DNA of 64,000 nucleotides from Flavobacterium sp. 11 (GTDB taxonomy: Bacteria > Bacteroidota > Bacteroidia > Flavobacteriales > Flavobacteriaceae): assembly GCF_002754315.1 (NCBI RefSeq), contig NZ_PEFE01000001.1, positions 496,001 to 560,000 on the forward strand. Direction: 5' to 3'. How positions within the stretch are numbered: position 1 is the stretch's first letter; every line of letters begins with the position of its first letter. The position numbers and the translations under genes were made by a program. Below, piece by piece: positions 28,089 through 38,060 of this stretch. The notes under the pieces were generated by a model that was not told where the DNA came from, did not search any database, and worked only from the letters and a program-made list of their open reading frames with translations.

Positions 28089-29633
28089 TTAATTGTTTAA
28101 TTCTTTGTCTACTCCGTGCATTAATTTTTTGATTACTGGCGATAGTAACAATAACAGTAATCCGAAACCAAGTCCTGTATAAAATAAATATTCAAAAAGC
28201 ACTAAGTAACTCTGTTTTGCTAAATTTAAATCCGGTGCTGTACCATTTGAAGTATCTACAGAAGCGATATTAGCTAAGATGGAAGCGATAAATTCTGAAC
28301 TGGCTGTTGCCAAAAACCAAACGCCCATCATGAATCCCACGATTTTTGCTGGAGATAATTTAGTCACTGCAGAAAGTCCTACCGGTGACAAACTCAATTC
28401 TCCGCATGTATGCAAAAGGTACGCTAATATTAGCCAAATTGCCGCTACTTTTCCTGTACCAGAAAGATTTATTCCCATAACTAATGCTCCAAAACCTAAA
28501 CCGACTAAAGCTAATGCTAAAGCAAATTTTACGGCTGTATTAGGATTGTATTTTCCTAAATTTGGCCATATCCAAGCAAAAACTGGAGCTAGCAAAATTA
28601 TAAATAAGGCATTAAAACTTAAGAACTGTCCAGCAGAAATTTCATAACCAAATATAGTTCGGTCTAAAATCCTGTCAGCAAATAAATTCATCGACGTATA
28701 TGCCTGTTCAAACAATGCCCAGAATACAATTGTAAATACAATCAGAATGGTCAAAGCAATCAATTGGTGACGTGCTTTTCCATCTAACTTTGTAACGGCA
28801 TAATAAACAATATAAATAAAAGAAATACCACCCGCAATTTTTAAAGCCCATGAAACCGCATTATGATTTTGAACCATCTGCCAAAACAACAATGTCGACA
28901 ATACACTTCCAATATAAATTAGCCATTCATTTTTAAGTCCAAACGATTTTTTTTCTAATAAAGAAGCGTTGTTTGATTCGCCTTTTCCCATCAATAATTT
29001 TCTTCCGGAAATAAAAGTCAATAGTCCAAAAAACATTCCGACTCCAGCTGCACCAAAACCATAACTCCAACCATACGTTTCTCCAAGCCAAACACATATT
29101 AGCGTAGCCATAAAAGATCCTAAGTTGATTCCCATGTAAAACAAAGTGAATCCAGAATCTCTTCTTTTATCGCCTGTTTCATATAATTCCCCCACTAATG
29201 AAGAGATATTGGCTTTTAGAAAACCAACTCCGACAATTATTAAGGATAATGAAAAGTAAAATATTTGCAAGGCGGTTTCGTCCCGTGTAATTTCGCCAGT
29301 AATAGATTCAGTTGCGGCATTCCCTTCATAAGCCATTCCTACATGACCTAACACAAGCATAATACCTCCAAAAACAATGGCTTTTCTAAATCCCAGATAG
29401 CGATCCGCTATAAAACCACCTAAAACCGGAACAGCATATACCAGAGCAGCATAGCTTCCAATGAGTAAATTTCCAGAAGTATCCGAAAACAAATGGTACT
29501 TTGTCAGATAAAAAATCAACAAGGCTTTCATACCGTAGAACGAAAACCGTTCCCACATTTCGGTAAAAAACAATATAAAAAGCGCTTTTGGATGTCCAAA
29601 AAATTCTTCCTTATTAAATGAGTCGTTTGTCAT
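28089..29633 (-). CDS. proton-dependent peptide transporter (POT family), second copy
   Basis: A 514-aa paralogue of the neighbouring transporter with the same EMWERFSFYGMKALL signature, GGFIADRYLGFRKAI and FYMGINLGSFMATL. It is shorter in the central and C-terminal parts. It starts 9 nt after the peptidase stop and ends 4 nt before the next POT gene, so the three genes form one transcript that would cleave and import peptides. Confidence 0.93.
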   Translation of the reverse strand: MTNDSFNKEEFFGHPKALFILFFTEMWERFSFYGMKALLIFYLTKYHLFSDTSGNLLIGSYAALVYAVPVLGGFIADRYLGFRKAIVFGGIMLVLGHVGMAYEGNAATESITGEITRDETALQIFYFSLSLIIVGVGFLKANISSLVGELYETGDKRRDSGFTLFYMGINLGSFMATLICVWLGETYGWSYGFGAAGVGMFFGLLTFISGRKLLMGKGESNNASLLEKKSFGLKNEWLIYIGSVLSTLLFWQMVQNHNAVSWALKIAGGISFIYIVYYAVTKLDGKARHQLIALTILIVFTIVFWALFEQAYTSMNLFADRILDRTIFGYEISAGQFLSFNALFIILLAPVFAWIWPNLGKYNPNTAVKFALALALVGLGFGALVMGINLSGTGKVAAIWLILAYLLHTCGELSLSPVGLSAVTKLSPAKIVGFMMGVWFLATASSEFIASILANIASVDTSNGTAPDLNLAKQSYLVLFEYLFYTGLGFGLLLLLLSPVIKKLMHGVDKELNN

Positions 29634-29642
29634 AAAGCGCTG

Positions 29643-31814
29643 TTATAAGTTTTCTTTGATAAAATTAGTCATTTTTGTATACAATTGAATTCTGGTTTTT
29701 CCACCATAAATCCCGTGATTATTGTCTGGGTAAATTTGGGAATCAAATTGTTTATTAGCCTGAATCAAAGCTTCCATCATTTGCATGGAGTTTTGAACAT
29801 GAACGTTATCATCTCCTGAACCGTGAATCAAAAGAAATTTTCCTTTCAATTTATCCACATGGTTTATTGGTGAATTATCATCATATCCGCTCGCATTTTC
29901 CTGTGGTGTCGTCATGTAACGTTCCGTGTACACACTGTCGTAGAATCTCCAGTTTGTAACCGGAGCTACAGCAATTGCCATTTTAAAAACATCGTTTCCT
30001 TTCATGATACAATTAGACGCCATAAAACCACCATACGACCAGCCAAATATACCAATTCTAGATTTATCAACAAATGCGTAATTTCCTATTACTTTGGCAG
30101 CATCAATTTGATCTTCCACTTCGTATTTTCCTAATTGCAATTGAGTCACTTTTTTGAAATCAGCGCCTTTAAAACCAGTTCCGCGTCCGTCAACACAAGC
30201 AACAATGTAACCTTGTTGTGACAACATCATAAACCAATAATCATCCGTACTGTTCCACTCGTTATTCACTTGTTGCGAACCCGGACCAGAATATTGGTAC
30301 ATAAAAACAGGATATTTTTTTGTTGGATCAAAATCTTTAGGTTTAATCACCCAAGCATTTAGTTCATTTCCTTTTGCCGTTTTTAAAACAAAAAACTCTT
30401 TAGCAGGCAAATTATAGCTTTTTAGTTTCGAAGCCAATGATTCATTGTTTTCAATAACCTGAACTTGTTTTCCAACTTTAGCTTCGTTCAACGTATACGT
30501 CGTAGGTTGTGACGCACTAGAAAATGTGTTGATGTAGTATTGAAAATTCGGGCTGAATGTCGCTGCATTCGTTCCTGTATTTTGTGACAAACGCACTTTA
30601 TTTTTTCCGTCAAGACCTATTCTGTAAACATCTCTATTAATAGATCCATTTTCTACAGACTGATAGAAAACCGTATTTGTCTTTTCGTCTAAACCATAAT
30701 AATTAGTCACTTCCCATTTTCCTTTGGTCAGTTGGTTTTTCAATTTTCCGTTTTTATCATATAAATAAATATGATTGAAACCGTCTTTTTCGCTGGTCCA
30801 AATAAAACTGTTGTCTTTCAAGAAAGTCAAGTTATCCGTAACATCAACATACGCTTTGTCTTTTTCGTTCAAAACTACTTTTGAAGTTCCTGAATTACCA
30901 TCGATAAACAACAAATCCAAATTATTTTGATGACGATTCAATACCTGCGCAGATAATGTATTTGCATCATTCGTCCATTTCATTCTGGCGATATAAAAAT
31001 CAGTGTAATTACCAAGGTTTACATTTTTTACCCCATTGGAATTTACATCATAAATATGTAAAGAAACTAGAGCATTCTTTTCACCGGCCTTTGGATATTT
31101 AAACGTTTGCATCATTGGATACAATTCTTTACCAAACATTGACATCGAAAATTCCGGAACTTGACTTTCGTCAAAACGAATGTAAGCCACTTTTTTGCTG
31201 TCAGCACTCCAATCGAAAGCTTTTACGAAAGCAAATTCTTCCTCGTAAACCCAATCCGTAATACCGTTAATAATGCTGTTTTTTTGTCCGTCTGTAGTAA
31301 TTGGAGTCGATTTATTAGAAGCTAAATCATATACATACAGATTATTTTCTTTGGCGTATGCTATCTTTTTTCCATCAGGTGAAAAAGTAGGTTCCTGAAC
31401 CTGAAAATCAAATAGCTTTTTTAATTTTTTACTGGCTATATCGTATAAATAATAATCAGCAGTAAAGGAGTGACGGAAGATTTGATTCGTATTGCAAGCC
31501 AATAAAATCATTTTTTCTGAAGCATCAAATGTATAACTGTCAATCCCGTTTGAAAGTTCTTTGTGGGATTTTGTATCTATAAGTGTAGCTACTTTTTTTA
31601 AAGTTGCAAAATCATACAAATCGATTTGCATACTTCTGGACTGGTTGTCTAAATTCAATACAGTGTATTGATTTGTATTTTTCATGGACTGTAATTCATC
31701 CATTCCTTGAGCACGAAAAGTGCCGTTGTAAATTTCATCAATTGTGATTTTTTGTTGGCCAACAACAGTAAAACACAGGAATAAAAATAATGCAATAATT
31801 TTTTTCGAATACAT
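29643..31814 (-). CDS. dipeptidyl peptidase IV-like serine peptidase (S9)
   Basis: A 723-aa exported peptidase that releases N-terminal dipeptides, probably Xaa-Pro. It has a signal peptide (KKIIALFLFLCFTVVGQQ), an eight-blade propeller (about 40-480) that includes the DPP4 glutamate pair in DWVYEEEFAF, and an alpha/beta-hydrolase domain with the nucleophile in GIFGWSYGGFMASN, Asp in GSGDDNVHVQNS and His in DNNHGIYGG. It heads the operon with the two POT transporters: the enzyme makes dipeptides and the transporters take them in. The upstream gap (31815-31957) has no clear leftward promoter match. Confidence 0.93.
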   Translation of the reverse strand: MYSKKIIALFLFLCFTVVGQQKITIDEIYNGTFRAQGMDELQSMKNTNQYTVLNLDNQSRSMQIDLYDFATLKKVATLIDTKSHKELSNGIDSYTFDASEKMILLACNTNQIFRHSFTADYYLYDIASKKLKKLFDFQVQEPTFSPDGKKIAYAKENNLYVYDLASNKSTPITTDGQKNSIINGITDWVYEEEFAFVKAFDWSADSKKVAYIRFDESQVPEFSMSMFGKELYPMMQTFKYPKAGEKNALVSLHIYDVNSNGVKNVNLGNYTDFYIARMKWTNDANTLSAQVLNRHQNNLDLLFIDGNSGTSKVVLNEKDKAYVDVTDNLTFLKDNSFIWTSEKDGFNHIYLYDKNGKLKNQLTKGKWEVTNYYGLDEKTNTVFYQSVENGSINRDVYRIGLDGKNKVRLSQNTGTNAATFSPNFQYYINTFSSASQPTTYTLNEAKVGKQVQVIENNESLASKLKSYNLPAKEFFVLKTAKGNELNAWVIKPKDFDPTKKYPVFMYQYSGPGSQQVNNEWNSTDDYWFMMLSQQGYIVACVDGRGTGFKGADFKKVTQLQLGKYEVEDQIDAAKVIGNYAFVDKSRIGIFGWSYGGFMASNCIMKGNDVFKMAIAVAPVTNWRFYDSVYTERYMTTPQENASGYDDNSPINHVDKLKGKFLLIHGSGDDNVHVQNSMQMMEALIQANKQFDSQIYPDNNHGIYGGKTRIQLYTKMTNFIKENL

Positions 31815-31957
31815 GATATTTCTTTAAATATAAAAACCGTCAATTTTAGTGAAAAATTTACAATAATTTCACATTCGATGTGTTAAATGTTAAAAACAAT
31901 ATTCTAAACACCCATTTATTGAGGATATTATCATAGTAAACAAAACAGCTAAAAGCG

Positions 31958-31965
31958 TATCTTTG
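31958..31965 (+). promoter_or_regulatory. -7 element TATCTTTG before the HMG-CoA reductase gene
   Basis: A TAnnTTTG match followed by C, 29 nt before the ATG. Confidence 0.55.
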
Positions 31966-31993
31966 CAGGTATACATATTATAATCTATTGAGA

Positions 31994-33310
31994 ATGAATA
32001 AGGCCATTAGCGGATTTTCTAAATTATCCAAAGAAGAAAAAATTAAATGGATTGCCAATCAATATTTTTCAACACCTTCAGAAGCCATTTCCTTGCTGAA
32101 AAACTACTGGAATTCTGATGAAAAAATACAGAAATTACATGATGAATTCATCGAAAACACGATAACTAATTTCTACATTCCGCTGGGAGTTGCTCCTAAT
32201 TTCCTGATTAATGGAAAATACAGCACGATTCCTATGGCAATTGAAGAAAGTTCTGTGGTTGCCGCTGCCGCAAAAGCTGCTAAGTTTTGGTCCACACGTG
32301 GCGGATTTAAAACAACCGTAATCAACACCGAAAAAATTGGTCAGGTTCATTTTATCTATAAAGGAGATGTTTCAAAATTGAACTTATTTTTTGCCCAAAA
32401 CAAAAGCAAATTTTTCGCAGAAACAGAATCGATTACAACAAATATGCAAAAACGCGGTGGCGGAATTTTAGACATCACCCTAAAAGACAAAACCGATTTA
32501 TTGCCCAATTATTTTCAGCTGCATGCCACTTTTGAAACCAAAGACAGCATGGGAGCTAATTTCATCAATTCGTGTCTGGAACAATTTTCCAAAACATTAA
32601 AAGAAGAAGCACATAATTATGACTTGTTCACGGAAACGGAGAAAGACATTGAAGTCGTGATGAGCATCCTTTCGAATTATGTTCCAAATTGCATCGTAAG
32701 AGCCGAAGTTTCTTGCCCAATTGCTGATTTAGAAGAAAAACACATTCCTAATCCTCTAGAATTTGCAGAGAAATTTGTGCAAGCTGTTCAAATAGCTGAA
32801 GTCGAACCATACCGTGCCGTAACGCACAATAAAGGAATCATGAACGGAGTGGATGCCGTAGTTCTGGCAACAGGAAATGATTTCCGTGCCGTCGAAGCTG
32901 CAATTCATGCCTATGCTTCCCGAAACGGAAAATATTCCAGTCTTTCCCATGCCAAAATAGAAAATGGTGTTTTTACTTTTTGGTTGGAAATCCCTTTAGC
33001 ATTAGGAACTGTTGGTGGTTTAACTTCCTTACATCCATTGGTAAAATTATCATTGGAAATGCTGGAAAAACCATCTGCCAAGGAATTAATGCAGTTTGTA
33101 GCCGTAGCCGGTTTGGCCCAAAACTTTGCCGCTTTGCGCTCTTTGACCACAACAGGAATTCAGGAAGGACACATGAAAATGCATTTGAACAATATTATCA
33201 ACCAGTTTGAAGCCAATGATGAAGAACGCGTTTTAATCCTAAAATATTTCAAAAAGAATACCGTTTCACATAGCGCTGTGGTGACCTATATTGAAAGTTT
33301 AAGAAAATAA
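31994..33310 (+). CDS. mvaA: hydroxymethylglutaryl-CoA reductase
   Basis: A 438-aa reductase interconverting HMG-CoA and mevalonate. Residues expected for catalysis are visible: Glu in PMAIEESSVVAAAAKAAKFW, Lys in THNKGIMNGVDAV, Asp in ATGNDFRAVE and the late His in EGHMKMHLNNI. The N-terminal pattern and overall length fit the class II (bacterial) enzymes. The next gene, a GHMP kinase, points to a biosynthetic mevalonate pathway for isoprenoids rather than mevalonate degradation. A TTG two codons upstream (31988) is a less likely start. Confidence 0.93.
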   Translation: MNKAISGFSKLSKEEKIKWIANQYFSTPSEAISLLKNYWNSDEKIQKLHDEFIENTITNFYIPLGVAPNFLINGKYSTIPMAIEESSVVAAAAKAAKFWSTRGGFKTTVINTEKIGQVHFIYKGDVSKLNLFFAQNKSKFFAETESITTNMQKRGGGILDITLKDKTDLLPNYFQLHATFETKDSMGANFINSCLEQFSKTLKEEAHNYDLFTETEKDIEVVMSILSNYVPNCIVRAEVSCPIADLEEKHIPNPLEFAEKFVQAVQIAEVEPYRAVTHNKGIMNGVDAVVLATGNDFRAVEAAIHAYASRNGKYSSLSHAKIENGVFTFWLEIPLALGTVGGLTSLHPLVKLSLEMLEKPSAKELMQFVAVAGLAQNFAALRSLTTTGIQEGHMKMHLNNIINQFEANDEERVLILKYFKKNTVSHSAVVTYIESLRK

Positions 33311-33361
33311 TTTTATCTTGAAGCAACAAAAAATAAGGTTGCTTCGTTCCTCGAAAAGACA

Positions 33362-34279
33362 ATGAAAAAAACATTCTACAGTAACGGAAAACTTTTAATC
33401 ACAGGAGAATACCTGGTTCTTGATGGCGCAAAAGCATTTGCATTACCCACAAAAATGGGGCAAAACCTCAATATAGAAGAGGGAAACAACAAGGAAATAA
33501 TCTGGAAAAGTTATGATGCGGACGGAAGCATTTGGTTTGAAGACACTATTTTATTTTCTGATATTTCAAAGGGAGTTAATCCTGAAAATGAATCGGTAAA
33601 AACAACACTTACGACTATTTTACACGAAGCTTTTAAGTTAAATCCTGATTTCATTTTAAATTCAAATGGATACCGTATTACTACTGAACTTGGATTTCCT
33701 AAAAGCTGGGGTCTGGGAACGTCATCGACTTTGATAAACAATATTGCCCAATGGCTCCAAATAGACGCCTTTATACTGCTTAAAAACAGTTTTGGAGGCA
33801 GTGGTTATGATATTTCCTGCGCACAGAACAACACTCCTATCCTATATCATCTGGAACAAGGAAATCCCATTGCTGAAAAAGTAACCTTTAATCCAGAATT
33901 CACACAAAACCTATACTTTGTATACCTTAACAAAAAGCAAAGCAGCAAAACTGCAATAGCGGCATACAACATTAATAAAAAAAACAATCTGGCAAAAACC
34001 ATTGCTTTAAATGACAGCATAACTTCAGAAGTTTTGAATGCCACTACGATTCAATCTTTTGCTACAGCAATACAAAAACACGAAGTACAAATGAGTATTA
34101 TTCTGGAAACACATACCATCAAAGAATCTTTATTTCCTGATTTTAATGGCGTGATAAAAAGTCTTGGTGCTTGGGGTGGTGATTTTGTTATGGCGATTGC
34201 AACTGAAAATCCAACTGACTATTTTGTTTCAAAAGGATATAAAACTATCGTTCCGTATAATGAAATGATATTGTCTTAA
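33362..34279 (+). CDS. GYDIA-type GHMP kinase
   Basis: A 305-aa small-molecule kinase of the GHMP superfamily. The N-terminus (SNGKLLITGEYLVLDGAKAFALP) is like mevalonate and phosphomevalonate kinases. The phosphate-binding loop is WGLGTSSTLINNIA and the family tag reads GGSGYDISCAQ (GYDIS where relatives have GYDIA). It follows HMG-CoA reductase by 51 nt in the same direction, so it most likely phosphorylates mevalonate or a later intermediate; the exact substrate cannot be read. Confidence 0.88.
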   Translation: MKKTFYSNGKLLITGEYLVLDGAKAFALPTKMGQNLNIEEGNNKEIIWKSYDADGSIWFEDTILFSDISKGVNPENESVKTTLTTILHEAFKLNPDFILNSNGYRITTELGFPKSWGLGTSSTLINNIAQWLQIDAFILLKNSFGGSGYDISCAQNNTPILYHLEQGNPIAEKVTFNPEFTQNLYFVYLNKKQSSKTAIAAYNINKKNNLAKTIALNDSITSEVLNATTIQSFATAIQKHEVQMSIILETHTIKESLFPDFNGVIKSLGAWGGDFVMAIATENPTDYFVSKGYKTIVPYNEMILS

Positions 34280-34321
34280 TGTTTCATAATTAATCCACGC
34301 TTACAAATAAAACTTCATTAA

Positions 34322-34366
34322 AAAAAATCCCGATACATTCAATATGTATCGGGATTTTTTATTTTG
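34322..34366. terminator. bidirectional terminator between the GHMP kinase and PpiD-like genes
   Basis: AAAAAATCCCGATACAT pairs perfectly with ATGTATCGGGATTTTTT around a 5-nt loop. T-runs are present in both senses. It again contains the ATCCCGAT core. Confidence 0.9.
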
Positions 34367-34386
34367 ATTAATTACTTTTTCAAAAA

Positions 34387-36483
34387 TTAGTAATTGAAAT
34401 CTATTCTGTTGTCTTCAATTTTAGCGTTAGCTTTCAATGCAGGAATTACTCTACTTGCATCTGAAGCGCTTTGTGCTTTTAATTTAGTCACATAAGCTGC
34501 GTGGCTTTTTAAAGCTGGTGCTTTTACTGTGCTTGTGTTTTTCACTACATAAACTCCAGTATTTCCTTCAATTGGAGCAGATAATTTATTAGCCGCTAAT
34601 GCGAATGCATTTCCAACTACTTTTGGCTCTTGACCAACACCTGGCAACATGGTGTTTTCCATAGTAAGACCAGTTGCTTGTTGTACCGTTCCTCCTACTG
34701 CTTTTGCAATTGCTTCAAGAGAAGAACCTGACATTTTAGCTTTGATAAGTTCCGCTTTTTTCTTGTTTTTAAGAATTGGCTCCACATAAGGTCTAACTAC
34801 TGAAACGGCTACTAAACCAGAATCGTCAATACTTTTCAGTTTTGCAATTACGTGACCTACATTAGCTACTTCAAATCTTTTTACAGACCCTACTTTAACT
34901 CCATCTTCAAAAGCCCATCTTACGATTGTTCTTTGATTGCCTAATGTTCCAAAGTTCTCATCCATTCCTTTTACAGAAACAGCCGGTGTAACTTTAAGTC
35001 CCATATCTTTTGCAACTTTATTAAAATCTTTATCAGCAGCATCCATTTCTAATTTAGTTGCTTGAGTAAATATCTTATCAGAAGTTGCTTCCGAAGCTTC
35101 GATTTTTTGAGCTACAGTAGCCAAACGAATTCCGTCTTGCTTGTCCGTTATTTTAACAATATGAAAACCAAAATCAGTTTCTACTAAACCAACTTTACCG
35201 ATACCATTATTAAAAACAAAATCATTAAATGGTTTTGGCAATTGGTTTGGACCAAAATAACCTAAATCACCACCTTGTTGCGCTGACTGATCTTCAGAAT
35301 TTGTGAAAGCCAACATAATGAAGCTATCCGGATTTGCATTAACCTGAGCTAAAATAGATTCAGCTTTAGCTTTAGCTTGCTCTTTTGTTCTTTTCTCTTT
35401 TTGATTTTGAGCTTGAGAACCTTCATAACCTATAACAATATGACTTGCTTTGGTATTAACTCCTGATTTCATTCCCATAGATTTTGAAATACAGTAGTAT
35501 TTTCCAAACATGTATGGTCCATAAACTGCACCTGGAGCTAGGTTGAATAATTTATCAGCATCTACAGCCGGTAAATCTTTTTTAGCAATGTAAGTTGAAT
35601 CATAAGGAACATCTGAATTTGAATTCACAAAGTCAATTGTGTTCGTAGTAGTTCTAAATCCTGGCAATGTATCGTTTTTACCAGTAGCTTGGTTGTAAAC
35701 CACACTTCCTGTCAACAATGAATTTATTTTTGTTTTTACTTCAGATTCATCCTCAGCAGAAGCTTTGTCTTCAATCAAAACATATTCTACTTCGCGAGAC
35801 TCGTCAGCTTTGTATTTTTTTTCATTTTTCTTCATGAATTCAACAATCTCAGCATCAGTAATTTTTACTTCACTGTCTTTAATTGTAGAATACAAACCTG
35901 CAACGTAAGCAAAGTTTACTTTGTTTGCTTCCATTTCATATTTCAACTTTCCTTCGCTTTCAGTTGTGTAAACTGCTGCTTTAATCAAAGTGTTATACAT
36001 TTGGTATTTAGCATTCAAATCAGCATCTTTCTCTCTATCTTTCAAGAATTGAGCTTGTGCAGGATTTGCTTTGAAGTATTCTTTGAATTTTACAACATCA
36101 AAAACACCGGCAGCATTCAAAAACAATGGATTTCCACCAATATTTTGATCAGCTTTCAAAACTTCTAATAAGTGTTTTTCACCAACTCTAAGTCCTAATT
36201 TATCAAATTCAGAAGTTAATAAAGCTATAGAAACTTCTTGTTCCCAAACTCTGTTTGCTGCTTCAGTTGACGTAATCCCTTGACCACTTTTTTCAACATT
36301 ACTTACTTTAACTCTAAAATCTTCGAATGAAATATCTTTTCCATCAATGCTTCCTACATCTTTTGATGTACTGCTGAAACCACCGCTATTGAATATATCA
36401 CCTATGATAAATGCTAATAAACAAAACCCGATAACGAGTATCAGAAGAAGTGAACGTTGTCTAATTTTTTGTAAAACTGCCAT
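34387..36483 (-). CDS. PpiD/SurA-like peptidylprolyl isomerase chaperone
   Basis: A 698-aa periplasmic folding factor anchored by one N-terminal helix (RQRSLLLILVIGFCLLAFIIGDIF). A SurA-type N-terminal helical region (about 40-230) is followed by a parvulin domain at about 330-450 (ASHIVIGYEGS, GGDLGYFGPNQLPKPFNDFVF, VETDFGFHIVKITDK), then a second, degenerate parvulin-like repeat. This layout is PpiD. An upstream Met at 36525 would add 14 residues before the natural MAVLQKIRQ start. It is the last gene of the leftward envelope group; a TATTTTCG at 36515-36522 could give it its own promoter. Confidence 0.88.
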   Translation of the reverse strand: MAVLQKIRQRSLLLILVIGFCLLAFIIGDIFNSGGFSSTSKDVGSIDGKDISFEDFRVKVSNVEKSGQGITSTEAANRVWEQEVSIALLTSEFDKLGLRVGEKHLLEVLKADQNIGGNPLFLNAAGVFDVVKFKEYFKANPAQAQFLKDREKDADLNAKYQMYNTLIKAAVYTTESEGKLKYEMEANKVNFAYVAGLYSTIKDSEVKITDAEIVEFMKKNEKKYKADESREVEYVLIEDKASAEDESEVKTKINSLLTGSVVYNQATGKNDTLPGFRTTTNTIDFVNSNSDVPYDSTYIAKKDLPAVDADKLFNLAPGAVYGPYMFGKYYCISKSMGMKSGVNTKASHIVIGYEGSQAQNQKEKRTKEQAKAKAESILAQVNANPDSFIMLAFTNSEDQSAQQGGDLGYFGPNQLPKPFNDFVFNNGIGKVGLVETDFGFHIVKITDKQDGIRLATVAQKIEASEATSDKIFTQATKLEMDAADKDFNKVAKDMGLKVTPAVSVKGMDENFGTLGNQRTIVRWAFEDGVKVGSVKRFEVANVGHVIAKLKSIDDSGLVAVSVVRPYVEPILKNKKKAELIKAKMSGSSLEAIAKAVGGTVQQATGLTMENTMLPGVGQEPKVVGNAFALAANKLSAPIEGNTGVYVVKNTSTVKAPALKSHAAYVTKLKAQSASDASRVIPALKANAKIEDNRIDFNY

Positions 36484-36591
36484 TTTATTGTTGTTAATTT
36501 TTATATTCAGTTTGCGAAAATACAATTATCTAATTAATAATTATACTAGTAGCGTTTTATTTTGCAAGAAATTTTATTTTCCTAAAAAAAA

Positions 36592-37851
36592 TCAGTCTTG
36601 TACGGTCATTTTTACTAATTCTATTTTCTTATTTGTGGCTTCTTCAATTATAAAATGATAGCTGCCTATGGAAATTGTATCGCCTTTTTGAGGAATTTCT
36701 TTTGTGAAATCTACTATAAAACCGCCAAGTGTTCCGTAAGAATCACTTTCAGGAATGTCTAACTTATAAGTGTCATTCAAATATTGGACATCAAATCGAG
36801 TTGAAAAAATAAAGACTCCTTCTCCTAATTCTTTTTCTATCAATTCTTCGTCTGAATCGTGTTCATCTTCAATTTCACCAAAAAGCTCTTCTACAATATC
36901 TTCTATGGTAATAATTCCCGAAGTTCCTCCGTATTCATCTAATACAACGGCGACGCTTTTCCGTTTTTTAGTAAGCAAATTCATGGCGTCTTTTATGAAT
37001 ATGGTTTCCGGAACAAACTCAACCGAAATTACAATTTCCTTGATATTATTTGGTTTTTTAAACAAATCAAACGAATGAACATAACCAATGATATCATCAA
37101 GAGAATTTTGATACACCACAATCTTAGAATACCCAGTTTCTATAAATAATTCTTTGAGATTTTCAATTGAATCAAATACTTCAACCGCAATAATTTCCGT
37201 TCGGGGGCTCATTACATCTCTGGCCTTCACACCGGAAAACTCTAATGCATTTTGAAACATTAATATTTCAGAATCCACCATTTCATTATCCTCAACACTA
37301 CTCATTTGTTCGGTAATGTAATTCCCAAGTTCTATTTTACTGAAATACAACTGAATATTATCCCCTTCCGTTTTGAAGAATTTCTTCAAAATAAAATCAG
37401 AAATTCCAATAAAAAAGGTAGAAATAAAATAGAAAAACTTATAAAAAACATACGCCGGAACTGCAAAAATCTTAATTAACGAGTTGGCGTAAATTTGAAA
37501 AAAAACTTTTGGAAGAAACTCGGCAGTAATCAATATGATTAGTGTCGAAATCAGAATCTGAAGCACTAAACTTAGCCCATCTGAAAAATGATATCCAAAC
37601 ACAGCAAACCAGCGCATCACTAATTCGCCCATAAAAAAACCATACACCACCATCGCTATAGTATTCCCAATAAGCATGGTTACTATAAAGTTAGTTGGTT
37701 TTTCAGTAAGCTTTGTAAGTATTTTTGAAACGAAATTATCTTGCTTTTTTTCAATTTCAAGATAAATTTTATTTGAAGAGACAAAAGCTATCTCCATTCC
37801 TGAAAAAAAAGCACTTAGTATTAGACACAATATGATAATACTAACTTCCAT
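36592..37851 (-). CDS. CNNM/CBS-domain membrane protein (HlyC/CorC family, GldE-like)
   Basis: A 419-aa protein with an N-terminal CNNM membrane domain (about 1-180: IIILCLILSAFFSGMEIAFVSSNK, FIVTMLIGNTIAMVVYGFFMGEL), a CBS pair (about 195-310, VMSPRTEIIAVE, AVVLDEYGGTSGIITIEDI) and a C-terminal CorC_HlyC domain (YGTLGGFIVDFTKEIPQKGD). Such proteins are linked to magnesium or other metal efflux; in Flavobacterium the paralogue GldE takes part in gliding. The sequence alone does not separate these. It is 3 nt after the 64-aa gene. Confidence 0.85.
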   Translation of the reverse strand: MEVSIIILCLILSAFFSGMEIAFVSSNKIYLEIEKKQDNFVSKILTKLTEKPTNFIVTMLIGNTIAMVVYGFFMGELVMRWFAVFGYHFSDGLSLVLQILISTLIILITAEFLPKVFFQIYANSLIKIFAVPAYVFYKFFYFISTFFIGISDFILKKFFKTEGDNIQLYFSKIELGNYITEQMSSVEDNEMVDSEILMFQNALEFSGVKARDVMSPRTEIIAVEVFDSIENLKELFIETGYSKIVVYQNSLDDIIGYVHSFDLFKKPNNIKEIVISVEFVPETIFIKDAMNLLTKKRKSVAVVLDEYGGTSGIITIEDIVEELFGEIEDEHDSDEELIEKELGEGVFIFSTRFDVQYLNDTYKLDIPESDSYGTLGGFIVDFTKEIPQKGDTISIGSYHFIIEEATNKKIELVKMTVQD

Positions 37852-37854
37852 TAA

Positions 37855-38049
37855 TTAGGATTTTTTGTTTCGGTCATCAAATTTTTTGGCAAATTTTCTC
37901 CTGAAGAAAAACATAAAAATAGCCAATCCTGCAATCATAAAACTCAACCAAAACGTTCCTTCGGGATCATTTAATTTAGTGACACCGTCATAAATAAAAT
38001 AAGCGCCAAAAACTAGATAAACGTATTGTGTGTATTTTAGGTAATTCAT
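37855..38049 (-). CDS. 64-aa membrane protein, unknown
   Basis: Two hydrophobic helices (TQYVYLVFGAYFIYDGV and FWLSFMIAGLAIFMFFF) and a very basic end (RRKFAKKFDDRNKKS). It sits 11 nt after lptC and 3 nt before the CNNM gene, so it is surely co-transcribed. No characterised family is recognised. Confidence 0.6.
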   Translation of the reverse strand: MNYLKYTQYVYLVFGAYFIYDGVTKLNDPEGTFWLSFMIAGLAIFMFFFRRKFAKKFDDRNKKS

Positions 38050-38060
38050 AATGTATTGTA

